This document shows, piece by piece, positions 54,056 through 62,755 of a stretch of 64,000 bases of DNA. This DNA is from Lentibacillus populi (lineage in GTDB: Bacteria; Bacillota; Bacilli; Bacillales; Amphibacillaceae): NCBI GenBank assembly GCA_014642895.1, contig BMJD01000023.1, forward strand, positions 1 through 64,000, read 5' to 3'. The first letter of the stretch is position 1. Each line of letters begins with the position of its first letter. The notes beneath the pieces were generated by a model. It was not told where the DNA came from and searched no databases. It saw only the letters and a list, made by a program, of their open reading frames with translations. The position numbers and the translations under genes were made by a program.

Positions 54056-55429
54056 CTAAATTACAAAACCCCAATATAAAAAAATGCTTACAAACACTAG
54101 GCATACCCAAATTAACATGGAAAGGAAACCGGCACGTAATAAATCTTGATGGGTAAAATATCCATACGAGTAACTAATTAAATGGACTGGTGATTGTGTT
54201 ATCAATAAAAATCCGGGAACACCAGCTAAATAGACCCCCATCGCTAATGTTAATGGAGAAATGCCAGCTATCTGCTCTCCTAGAGTTATCGCTAAAGGAA
54301 GCATAATAGTCAAAAACCCAAGTACATTGACAAAAACAACCCGAATAAATGCGGTAAAAACAATCAAACCCATTACAAGAAAAATAGTAGGGAAATTTTG
54401 TGAATGTTCAACCACATATGCAGCAACCGTTTCTATCAATCCCGTATTTATCAGCATATTGGATAGCATTAACGTAGATGAAAAGAAAATCATCATATTC
54501 CAATCCACACTTTGCTGTGCCTCATCCCAATCCATCACACCGATAGAAGGCAACACCGTTAAACTTGCTCCCAACAGACCAATTAAAGGAATCGAATAGC
54601 CATGTAATGGTTCAGTCAGCCATAATAAAAGCGTAATCCCCATAATAAAAATCATTTTTACTTCCTGGCTACTCCAACTCCCCAATTCATCCATCTTGGA
54701 ACGGATCAGGTTTTTCACCATTTGCTGATCGACCTTTTCAACCGGAAAAACGCGCTGGAATAAAATCCATAATAAGAAAATAAATATAAAAATAGGCAAC
54801 CCTAAATATAACATCCAATGAAAATAGGTAATGGTGTCGGAAATAGAAGAAAACATGCCAAACGCATAAATCGTCGAACTAGCCCCCGTTGGCACAAAAG
54901 CTGCAGCAATAGGGCTTACATAAGTTATGCCGATAAAAAAGGATTTAGATAAATTGGACGTTGCCTGAATCTTTTTTAAACTACTAATAATATCATGCAA
55001 TATCGAACTGATTAAACTTCCTTTTCCAATGTTAGAGGGAATGAAAAACGTTAAAATAAACGATAATAGAAATGATACAAATAACAACAGTTTCCCGGAT
55101 CCCCTAGCCCAGGTCAAAATATATAATGAAATCCTGCTGGCCAGTCCTGTGCTGATAAAGGCATGGGACAATATAAAAATGGAAAATAATAACCAGACCA
55201 GACTGGATCCAAAGTAACTTAATGTTTCATCATAACTAAAGAAATGAAATGATAACAATAGAATTAGCAATACCGAACTAAATGCTAGAGGGAACACTCT
55301 CCCAATCCAGAGAATCTGAATAATAATGAGTGCTCCCAATGCTTTCGTTTCGAGACTCCATTCTATTAAAGGAGAAAAAAACAAGATATACAGAATGACA
55401 ATCAAAATCAAAAGCAACTTTTTCTTCAT
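54056..55429 (-). CDS. DASS/SLC13-family anion transporter
   Basis: A sodium- or proton-coupled carrier of dicarboxylates or related anions, 457 residues, with 11 or more hydrophobic segments. It carries the SNT-like motif FFIPSNIGKGSLISSILHDI and, near the end, VPGFLLITQSPVHLISYSYGYF (second carboxylate-binding loop region). It lies 25 bases downstream of tctA, so it is likely the last gene of the tct operon. Citrate, succinate or tartrate cannot be distinguished by sequence. Confidence 0.8.
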   Translation of the reverse strand: MKKKLLLILIVILYILFFSPLIEWSLETKALGALIIIQILWIGRVFPLAFSSVLLILLLSFHFFSYDETLSYFGSSLVWLLFSIFILSHAFISTGLASRISLYILTWARGSGKLLLFVSFLLSFILTFFIPSNIGKGSLISSILHDIISSLKKIQATSNLSKSFFIGITYVSPIAAAFVPTGASSTIYAFGMFSSISDTITYFHWMLYLGLPIFIFIFLLWILFQRVFPVEKVDQQMVKNLIRSKMDELGSWSSQEVKMIFIMGITLLLWLTEPLHGYSIPLIGLLGASLTVLPSIGVMDWDEAQQSVDWNMMIFFSSTLMLSNMLINTGLIETVAAYVVEHSQNFPTIFLVMGLIVFTAFIRVVFVNVLGFLTIMLPLAITLGEQIAGISPLTLAMGVYLAGVPGFLLITQSPVHLISYSYGYFTHQDLLRAGFLSMLIWVCLVFVSIFLYWGFVI

Positions 55430-55454
55430 TATATTACCGCCTCACAGCAGTCAT

Positions 55455-56954
55455 CTACGTATTCTTTTGCTTGCGTTTTCTTAACCACCCAATAAAAAAT
55501 GGATAGCATATCGATAAAATTGTCAAAATCGTTAAGGCAATCGTTACAGGGGAGGCAACTATTACATTCAAAAAATTGTCCTGTGCGACAATACTTTTAC
55601 GGAAATTTTGTTCCATGTCCCCACCTACAATGACAGCAAGTATCAATGGAGCAACCGGAAAATCCAGCAACTTCATCCCTAATCCGATCAAACCGAAAAT
55701 AACCAGTATATAAAAATCGATCATACTGTAGCTCAATGTATAGGTTCCAATGAACGCCAATACCAGAATTAACGGGTATAATACTTTAGGTGGCGTATCC
55801 AAAATCCGGACCAATAAGCCGACTAACAAGATATTTAAAATAACTAAAAAGATATTTCCGATAAACATACTATCCACCAGTGTCCAAACCATTTCCGGAT
55901 TATTTTCAAACAGAAGCGGACCTGGACGCAATCCTAACATAACAACTGCCCCCAAAATAACCGCAGTCGTTCCTGATCCCGGAACACCCATTGTTAACAG
56001 TGGGATAAATGCACCGACAGAAGCCGCATTGTTGGAAGATTCCGGTGCCGCTAATCCCTCAATGGCACCTTTCCCGAATTTTTCAGGATGCTTTGATAGT
56101 TGTTTCTCTGTTGAATAACTAAGCATCGAAGCAATGGAACCACCGGCACCAGGCAATACTCCAATAAGAAACCCTATTGGTCCATTTCTTAGCATCGGCC
56201 ATTTTGTTTGGTTCCATTGTTCTTTTGTTATCCATTTTGACCCAACTTTTTTCTTTTCTTTTTTAAGTTTATCTATGCTGATATAGTTATAAAATACTTC
56301 TCCAACCGCATAAATTCCAATAATGACTACCAGAAAGTCAACACCTTCACTCAACTGGGGAATATCAAAGGTAAATCGATGTACCCCTGATTGTAAATCA
56401 ACACCAACGGTACTCAAAACCAGTCCAATAGACATTGATATAAACCCTTTTACCATATTGCCAATAGACAAGGAAACGATTGCCGATAATGTAAATAAAA
56501 ATAACAAAAAATACTCAGCTGGACCAAATTCCAGGGCAAATGCTGCCAATGGCTTTGCTAAAACGATGAACCCGATTATTGCGAACAGCCCACCTATCAA
56601 CGAAGCAATAGCAGATATCGTTAACGCTTGGCCAGCCTGCCCTTTCTGTGCCATTGGATATCCGTCGAACGTGGCAGCAATGGCTGATCCGTCACCCGGG
56701 GTATTTATTAAAATCGAGCTTCTGGAACCCCCATACATGGCACCATAATAGATGGTTGCCATTAAAATCAATGCACTAGTTGGATCCATACCAAACGTAA
56801 TCGGAATAAGAACTGCAACCGCTGTAGCAGGCCCCAGTCCTGGAAGCATCCCAACTACTGTTCCAAGAAACCCACCAATGATAATCAAAAATAGGTTGAT
56901 AGGCTTAATAGCGACCATAAACCCTTCGACTATATGTTGAAAGTCAACTCCCAT
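55455..56954 (-). CDS. tctA: Tripartite tricarboxylate transporter, large membrane subunit
   Basis: The 12-helix subunit of a TctABC importer, 499 residues. Family blocks are GTVVGMLPGLGPATAVAVLIPITFGMDP near the N-terminus, ATIYYGAMYGGSRSSILINTPGDGSAIAA, GVLPGAGGSIASMLSY and APESSNNAASVGAFIPLLTMGVPGSGTTAV. All glycine-rich motifs of TctA are intact. It lies 15 bases after tctB. Confidence 0.92.
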   Translation of the reverse strand: MGVDFQHIVEGFMVAIKPINLFLIIIGGFLGTVVGMLPGLGPATAVAVLIPITFGMDPTSALILMATIYYGAMYGGSRSSILINTPGDGSAIAATFDGYPMAQKGQAGQALTISAIASLIGGLFAIIGFIVLAKPLAAFALEFGPAEYFLLFLFTLSAIVSLSIGNMVKGFISMSIGLVLSTVGVDLQSGVHRFTFDIPQLSEGVDFLVVIIGIYAVGEVFYNYISIDKLKKEKKKVGSKWITKEQWNQTKWPMLRNGPIGFLIGVLPGAGGSIASMLSYSTEKQLSKHPEKFGKGAIEGLAAPESSNNAASVGAFIPLLTMGVPGSGTTAVILGAVVMLGLRPGPLLFENNPEMVWTLVDSMFIGNIFLVILNILLVGLLVRILDTPPKVLYPLILVLAFIGTYTLSYSMIDFYILVIFGLIGLGMKLLDFPVAPLILAVIVGGDMEQNFRKSIVAQDNFLNVIVASPVTIALTILTILSICYPFFIGWLRKRKQKNT

Positions 56955-56969
56955 TTTTCTTTCTCCTTT

Positions 56970-57413
56970 CTATGGTAGACTCACATTTAAAAGTTCAGCA
57001 AAGGAGTACCACGTAATGAAAGAAAATATGACTGCAATTAAGATATTCTTAATCCATTGTTTTCTCCCATTCACAACAAAAAGTAATCCTGTCAAAAAGA
57101 TGATTGTTGAATATAAAAAACCGATTCTTTCAAAAAGGAATGTATAGATAAATATCAGAACCAAAGACGCGATAATTAGGAATGGCGTTCTGCCTGTGAA
57201 AAGCTGTCTGACCTTTTCCATCTTTTCCCCGCGCTTCTTCCACTCCTGAAACAAATAAACAATACTCATTAACAGCAAAAATATCCCGATGACTGCCGGA
57301 AAATATAGTGGTCCATTTGGATCTCCAATTTTTGCTTGCGGTAAATTAAAGGTAAAAACGACATAGATAACGCCTGCAAAAATAAAAAACAAAGGTGTGA
57401 TTAATCGGAGCAT
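56970..57413 (-). CDS. tctB: Tripartite tricarboxylate transporter, small membrane subunit
   Basis: A four-helix membrane protein of 147 residues, typical of TctB in size and position between tctC and tctA. Sequence conservation is low in this family; the YFPAVIGIFLLLMSIVYLFQ segment is characteristic. AAGGAGGG precedes the ATG. An inverted repeat separates it from tctC. Confidence 0.87.
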   Translation of the reverse strand: MLRLITPLFFIFAGVIYVVFTFNLPQAKIGDPNGPLYFPAVIGIFLLLMSIVYLFQEWKKRGEKMEKVRQLFTGRTPFLIIASLVLIFIYTFLFERIGFLYSTIIFLTGLLFVVNGRKQWIKNILIAVIFSFITWYSFAELLNVSLP

Positions 57414-57440
57414 ACTATTCCCTCCTTATTTACATTGGTA

Positions 57441-57480
57441 AAATTAGAATGAATCCGTAAGCTCGGATTCATTCTAATTT
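57441..57480 (-). terminator. Intercistronic hairpin between tctC and tctB
   Basis: A perfect 17-base inverted repeat (57441-57457 with 57464-57480) has a 6-base loop. It lies 7 bases after the tctC stop. The T-run after it is short (AATTTTACC), so partial termination or protection of tctC mRNA is likely, giving excess binding protein. Confidence 0.7.
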
Positions 57481-57487
57481 CGGTCCA

Positions 57488-58495
57488 TTAATCAATTAAA
57501 CCAGAAACATTCAATAACTCATTATAATTTTCCATTTGCTTTTCAAGAAATTTAGCTGATTCTGTACTGTCCATGTAGTAATCTTCCCATTCATTATTTT
57601 TCAATATTTTCTTCCAAGCATCTGTTTCTACTAATTTGCTGATTTTTTCGTCCCAATAAGTAATTTCATCTTCTGTCATATCCGGAGGCCCCATAATACC
57701 TCGCCAGTGGGGAAATACCATATCAACGCCTTGCTCCTTCCATGTAGGAACATCCTCAAGACCTTCGATTGGTTTTTCTGAGGTTACTGCAACCATCTTT
57801 AGTTTGCCTGCCAGGACCTGTTCCTTAAATTCGGAAACAGAAGAAGTTGCCACATCAACATGACCGCCCAACATTGCCGTAAGTACATCTCCACCGCTTT
57901 CATAAATCATGAAATTAAGCTTTGTCACGTCGACACCAAATTCTTGTGCTGCTTGGACAAAGGATAAATGGTCATCATTTCCTAAAGACGGTGCAACGGC
58001 AATTTTTAATGATGTTGGATCTTTTTTCAACTGCTCCATAATTTCAGCACCAGTATTAAATTTTGAATCAGGAGCAACTGTAACAGAATTCCATTCAGTA
58101 GTAAGGATTGCCAATGGTGTGAAATCATTATAGGTAAGCTCACTTTGTCCTAATAGATTATTTGTAATAACCAAACTCGAGTTAATAGAAATCGTATGAG
58201 CATCTTTACTCTTTAAATATTGCCAACCAACCTCGCCGCCACCACCAGGTTTGTTAACGACATTCATGCTTTTTTCAATAATTCCCTCATCTGAGAAAAC
58301 CTTTTGCATGGATCTTGCGGTTGCATCCCAGCCACCACCCGGAGATGCAGGAGCTATTATTTCAATATTTTTGGTTGGAAAATCTGAACCACCAGAATCA
58401 CTACCACTTGCTTCATCTGATCCTGATGAGCAACCTGCGATCAATAATGTGGTAAATAAAATCATAATACCAATAAGTTTGCGCAATTGAACCAT
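57488..58495 (-). CDS. tctC: Tripartite tricarboxylate transporter, solute-binding lipoprotein
   Basis: The Bug/TctC-family receptor that delivers a carboxylate to TctAB. Lipobox LIAGC (Cys22), Ser/Gly/Asp linker, then IEIIAPASPGGGWDATAR, the conserved ligand loop, and NKPGGGGEVGWQYL. At 335 residues it is normal. AGAGAGG ends directly before ATG 58495, which is too close; TTG 58486 would have 9-base spacing and may be the real start. A cre-like site lies upstream. The divergent-looking CitS/CitT-type pair follows upstream on the same strand. Confidence 0.88.
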   Translation of the reverse strand: MVQLRKLIGIMILFTTLLIAGCSSGSDEASGSDSGGSDFPTKNIEIIAPASPGGGWDATARSMQKVFSDEGIIEKSMNVVNKPGGGGEVGWQYLKSKDAHTISINSSLVITNNLLGQSELTYNDFTPLAILTTEWNSVTVAPDSKFNTGAEIMEQLKKDPTSLKIAVAPSLGNDDHLSFVQAAQEFGVDVTKLNFMIYESGGDVLTAMLGGHVDVATSSVSEFKEQVLAGKLKMVAVTSEKPIEGLEDVPTWKEQGVDMVFPHWRGIMGPPDMTEDEITYWDEKISKLVETDAWKKILKNNEWEDYYMDSTESAKFLEKQMENYNELLNVSGLID

Positions 58496-58549
58496 CCTCT
58501 CTTTAAAGTTAAAAATCTATGTTTCAATAATATACTGAATCTTATCTTT

Positions 58550-58563
58550 TGTATGCGTTTTCA
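58550..58563 (-). promoter_or_regulatory. cre-like site upstream of tctC
   Basis: On the minus strand TGAAAACGCATACA matches the cre consensus at 13 of 14 positions. It lies about 55-68 bases before the tctC start, suggesting CcpA repression of the tct operon. Confidence 0.68.
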
Positions 58564-58619
58564 AAGTAACCCAATTTAACTATATAAAATTATTTTTGTT
58601 CATTTAGTTCACGGAAATA

Positions 58620-59300
58620 TCATGTATTATAATAATATTTTCGTTCCGGTCTGCCAATAATGCCATATTCCTGTTCCACGGTTGCATTATTTATAGATAC
58701 TAAATATTCCAAATATCTTCTGGCAGTTGTTCTTGAAGAACCAATTTGTTTTCCCATTTCATCTGCTGTCCATGCCTTTTCTTTATCTTGTCCCATATAC
58801 TTTTTTACTTTATCAAGCGTTATACGATCAATTCCTTTTGGTAGTGTTACGACTTTTGTCTTACTGTCTGAAGTAGTATGAAATAATGATTCAAGCAAAT
58901 CCTGATCAATCGAATCCTTTTTTTGCAGAAGGCTTTTTCGTTGTTTATAAGTATCCATAACTTCTGTGAAACGTTCCATTGAGACAGGTTTGATCAAATA
59001 ATTAACCACCCCTACGTGCAGGCTGGTTTCCAGCAAGTGTTTTTCCGTTGCAGCTGTTATGATTATAATGTCTAGAAGGGGCTTAACCTTGCGAATCTCT
59101 TTAATAAGATCTGTACCCAAATAATCTGGCAAATAGATGTCCAACAGTAATAAATCCACGTCATTTTCCCGAACCAGCCGTAATGTTTCTTCTCCGTTAA
59201 TCGCCTTTCCGACCACTTGTACCCCCTCCACTTTTTCCAGGAAATCTTCGTGGATATTGGCAATCCTGAAATCATCCTCAGCTATTATAATGCTTATCAT
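58620..59300 (-). CDS. CitT/DctR-type response regulator of the tct operon
   Basis: A 226-residue paralogue of the regulator at 51.3 kb. The receiver has AEDDFRIANIH, phospho-Asp54 in LLLLDIYLPD, TAATEKH and LIKPVSM. The C-terminal domain reads MGKQIGSSRTTARRYLEYLVSI and GRPERKYY, so the recognition helix is similar but not identical to the citM regulator. It lies 3 bases after its kinase and upstream of tctC on the same strand, so it probably activates tctCBA and the DASS carrier. Confidence 0.88.
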   Translation of the reverse strand: MISIIIAEDDFRIANIHEDFLEKVEGVQVVGKAINGEETLRLVRENDVDLLLLDIYLPDYLGTDLIKEIRKVKPLLDIIIITAATEKHLLETSLHVGVVNYLIKPVSMERFTEVMDTYKQRKSLLQKKDSIDQDLLESLFHTTSDSKTKVVTLPKGIDRITLDKVKKYMGQDKEKAWTADEMGKQIGSSRTTARRYLEYLVSINNATVEQEYGIIGRPERKYYYNT

Positions 59301-59303
59301 ACT

Positions 59304-60902
59304 TTAATCTCCTTTCTTGTTTTTTGGGATATAAACTGTTATGGTTGTTCCTTTATCATCTGAATCAATTTCGATACTTCCATGTAATGAATTTAATGCT
59401 TCCTTAACATTAAACAATCCGAAACCTCGATCATCAGAATGGTTACTTTTGGTGGAATAGCCCGGTGCAAACAATTTGTCAAAATCCTCTTCGTGTAGCC
59501 CGCTCCCATTGTCCGAAACTTCAAGGATAATATCATGACCAATATCCAACGCAAAAAATGTAACATTACGATCGCTCTGTTTCATTACTTCATCAAATGC
59601 ATTATCGATCAAGTTCCCAATAATCGTTATTATATGGGACGTCTTAATGTGTTCAGGCAAATTATGCACTAAACTATTGTTGTCCACTTCGAAGTCAATT
59701 TTCTTTTCGGACGCTTTACTCATTTTCCCCAACAAAACTGCTTGAACTTTAAAATCCTTAATTTGTTCAAAAATCAACTTGTTGGTGTGACCAGTTTCTG
59801 CAAATTCCTCCTTGACCATGTTTAAGACCTCATCATATTTTTTCAACTGAAGTAAGCCAGATATCACGTACATTTTGTTTGAGAATTCATGTGTTTGTGC
59901 CCGCAGATCATCCGTATACGTTTTCACTTCTGATAGGGTATCAAGCATTTCTGTAATTTCTGTTTTATCCTTAAATGTAGCCACAGTACCAACTAAATTA
60001 CCATCACTTAAAATGGGTACCATATTGATGACAATGACTTTATTATTAATTAGCATTTCCTTATTTAAGAAAAACTCCTTATGATTCATCAGTTCAGAGG
60101 GATCAACATCTGGAAGAACCTGCTCAATTGATTTATTCATATAGTCATCCGAAACATGTAATAGTTTTTTAGCGGATTCATTAATCAAAGTTATGTTTCC
60201 GCTATCATCCGTCGCAATGATTCCTTCATTAATGGAAGATAATATAGACGCACGGTCTCGATATAATGTTGCAATCTCTCTCGGCTCCAATCCCATCGTA
60301 TCTTTTCTGATGTTTCTCGCTAATAGGTAACTGGCAAAAACACCTATTAAAGCAATAGTAATAGAAAAGTAAAATATATCTTTAAGTCGCTGAAATATCG
60401 TACTATTGATCTTCTCTTTCAAATACCCAACCGAAACAACCCCTACCATGTTTTCTCTTTCATCCATTACAGGAGCCTTACCAACAACGGAAGGGCCGAT
60501 AAATTCATTCGATTCAACATTATAATATCCACCAAATACCCTTGCCATATAGCCATCGTCAAATGGTTGATGCTCTCCAATCCTGTCAACATCTGGATGT
60601 GTCAATATCGTGCCATCCAGATTCTGAATAACAATAAAGTCAGCGTCATTCTGAACGCTGAACTGTGTTGTCATGGATTGTAACTCGTATGCCTCTCCAT
60701 GCTTTAACAACCGTGCTACGTCAGGGATATAGGAAATGGTTTTGGCGGTTTGCAGACTTATCGTGTTTTTATTGGAATACACCTGCTTTACATCAAAATA
60801 GGCAAAAACACTTAGTAGCAGAATAATTAAGGACAGAATGATAGTAATAACCATTCCTATGATTTTGGTTTTTAGTGAAACGTTTAATAATCTCTTAATC
60901 AA
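59304..60902 (-). CDS. CitS/DcuS-type sensor histidine kinase of the tct operon
   Basis: A 532-residue paralogue of the sensor at 52.0 kb. Helices at about 13-36 and 177-195 flank an outside sensor domain (ILTHPDVDRIGEHQPF). A PAS domain covers about 212-315, the dimer domain has His338 in LRAQTHEFSNKMY, and the ATPase domain shows NLIDNAFDEV, SDNGSGLHEED and DDRGFGLFNVKEAL. The start codon is TTG 60900-60902 with a weak AGGTG site. Specificity probably follows TctC ligands. Confidence 0.87.
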   Translation of the reverse strand: MIKRLLNVSLKTKIIGMVITIILSLIILLLSVFAYFDVKQVYSNKNTISLQTAKTISYIPDVARLLKHGEAYELQSMTTQFSVQNDADFIVIQNLDGTILTHPDVDRIGEHQPFDDGYMARVFGGYYNVESNEFIGPSVVGKAPVMDERENMVGVVSVGYLKEKINSTIFQRLKDIFYFSITIALIGVFASYLLARNIRKDTMGLEPREIATLYRDRASILSSINEGIIATDDSGNITLINESAKKLLHVSDDYMNKSIEQVLPDVDPSELMNHKEFFLNKEMLINNKVIVINMVPILSDGNLVGTVATFKDKTEITEMLDTLSEVKTYTDDLRAQTHEFSNKMYVISGLLQLKKYDEVLNMVKEEFAETGHTNKLIFEQIKDFKVQAVLLGKMSKASEKKIDFEVDNNSLVHNLPEHIKTSHIITIIGNLIDNAFDEVMKQSDRNVTFFALDIGHDIILEVSDNGSGLHEEDFDKLFAPGYSTKSNHSDDRGFGLFNVKEALNSLHGSIEIDSDDKGTTITVYIPKNKKGD

Positions 60903-61648
60903 GGATATGCACCTACCTTATACTGATCCTTTTGGGAAACTGCTAGCTTGTCATTCATTACGTATTCTACATAATTCGGCATGAATTGTCAGAATCCTGC
61001 ATACCTTGACTTGGATACTGTTTGCCTAGAGCATGCTTGACTAATCGCAAGAAATATATGGTGTATAATGGTGGAAAATTTACACAATCGGATTTCCATA
61101 ATGATTTGCCCTGTTGGAAGACGGGGCGAATAAACGTGGCATGGTTAAGTTACTGATGGACTGGTGAATTCATGTTCCTACACAGCACGAAGCTACCAAG
61201 CAAATTGCTGTAGCTCTTCAAGAAATGTAAGAAGGTACCTGGTGTAAAAGATGTGGACACGGAAACAATGGATGTAAAGTCTACCTAATTTTATTCAAAA
61301 AGACGATTAGCGAATTGATAGCCATTATCGCACAGGTAGCCATGTATACCAGAAATGGCCAGAAGGAATCATTGGCATTCTACCTCATAATGGTTCTCGG
61401 TGATTGGGATGGGATTGGAGATAAAACACCAATCATAAGGAGTGTGGCTGAGGTGCCATTTTTTACAGCTCTCATGGTATAGCGACATTATGCTAGAAGA
61501 AACAGTTACAATGATAACAGACTTTATGAAAAGTGATACCACTGAGTCATTGTTACGGAATTACATGTTAAAAAGCGGACAGGTGAGGCGGTAATTGTCG
61601 GTGGAATGAGGATGCTGTTAAATAAAAAATAATATGGAAATTCACCCA
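60903..61648. pseudogene. Decayed coding DNA, family unknown
   Basis: About 750 bases without an intact gene. Short coding-like pieces occur in several plus-strand frames: LLEDGANKRGMVKLLMDW near 61105, KVPGVKDVDTETMDVKST near 61230, ELIAIIAQVAMYTRNGQK near 61310 and GEAVIVGGMRMLL near 61590. Stops and frame changes separate them. They could be one broken gene, but I could not name a family. No transposase end or terminal repeat was seen. Confidence 0.4.
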
Positions 61649-61681
61649 AAAATCCCATCAATAATGAATTGATGGGATTTT
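61649..61681. terminator. Terminator 3' of the PP2C-like gene
   Basis: A perfect 12-base stem (61649-61660 with 61670-61681) begins with AAAA and ends with TTTT, and lies 28 bases beyond the phosphatase stop on the minus strand. It can work in both directions. Confidence 0.82.
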
Positions 61682-61709
61682 CATTTTAGGAAACTAAATG
61701 AAATTCCTC

Positions 61710-62573
61710 TTAAAACTCAATCAAAATCCCTGTTTTATCATCCATCTTTTTAAACCGCGGATATGTAACGCAATGCGGATCATCGTCCTCCCGCTTCTCC
61801 ACCTCTTTCACCAGCTGATCCAAACCATCGGAAAATGCTAGATCAGCTGTCTTGATCCATGCATCTGGTTCATCCAGCTTCTGCGGAAGGAGCAAACCAT
61901 CACTTACTAACAAAATCCTTGAAACTCTATTTAATGAAATCCTTCCTCGCTCCAAGAAATCCAGTGCCTCCTCACCGCCGTCTATCACACCGTATCCGCC
62001 ATATGTATTCGCTTTACTGCGATTTTCTAATAAAATTGGGTTCACCATTTCCCGCAAATGACCAAGGCCCAAATGTCGGTTTGTACTCCTTTCTCGCTTT
62101 TCAACAAGCTTATGAATCGCTATACTGTCCAGATCCTGCAGCAAATCGTGTGTGACCATCCTTATAGCACCTGTTTCATATTGGAGAAATAGCATACAAT
62201 CCGCAGCTTGAACATATTCCAGAAATGAATAATCAGGAGCTACCTTGATGGCAGCAAGGGCTGTGGAACTCCTTACGATCTTTGGAATTTCCAGAAAATC
62301 GGTCACACTTGATTTTTTTATGTTTGCTTCATAATAGTTCATTGTTTCTTTTTGTACTCTTTCATTTGCTAATTTCACATATGAAAAAAGAGAATGATCG
62401 TCTGTTGCCTTATTTAGTTCTTCCTTTACAGCATGCGATGCAATATAGCCTGGTACACCATCAAGCCCGGTAGCACCATCAACCGCAGCATAAATCCCTG
62501 CTTTTTCATTCATTACACAAGCGTCTTCGTTTATTTCTCTACCGCCCTTTTTGTAAACATTGCTTACCTTCAA
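61710..62573 (-). CDS. PP2C-like serine/threonine phosphatase domain protein
   Basis: A single-domain protein of 287 residues when started at TTG 62573, which has AAGGAGCTG upstream; the longer frame to 62630 lacks a ribosome site. PP2C motifs are present but divergent: INEDACVM (Asp17), YAAVDGATG (Asp32-Gly33), ILLVSDGLL (Asp of motif 8) and a C-terminal DDKTGILIEF with the metal Asp pair. The usual RxxNED arginine lies as R12. Cytosolic; no regulatory PAS or membrane part, and no partner kinase nearby. A stand-alone phosphatase of unknown target is the best call. Confidence 0.72.
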   Translation of the reverse strand: MKVSNVYKKGGREINEDACVMNEKAGIYAAVDGATGLDGVPGYIASHAVKEELNKATDDHSLFSYVKLANERVQKETMNYYEANIKKSSVTDFLEIPKIVRSSTALAAIKVAPDYSFLEYVQAADCMLFLQYETGAIRMVTHDLLQDLDSIAIHKLVEKRERSTNRHLGLGHLREMVNPILLENRSKANTYGGYGVIDGGEEALDFLERGRISLNRVSRILLVSDGLLLPQKLDEPDAWIKTADLAFSDGLDQLVKEVEKREDDDPHCVTYPRFKKMDDKTGILIEF

Positions 62574-62660
62574 GGTAAAACAGCTCCTTAACGTACATTT
62601 TTGTATTGAAAATTTCTTTGTTACCAACATAACATATTTGAAAAAACAATACCCCTAACC

Positions 62661-62694
62661 AAAAGAATGGCGAACAGTTTCTCGCCGCTCGCCA
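62661..62694 (-). terminator. Terminator of the MetE-like gene
   Basis: TGGCGA (62668-62673) pairs with TCGCCA (62689-62694). On the minus strand TTCTTTT follows. It lies 62 bases after the stop. Confidence 0.65.
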
Positions 62695-62755
62695 ATTCAC
62701 TATAATATATTTATCTTTTTTGTCGTACAATTTGTAATACCCTTTGACAAGAAAA

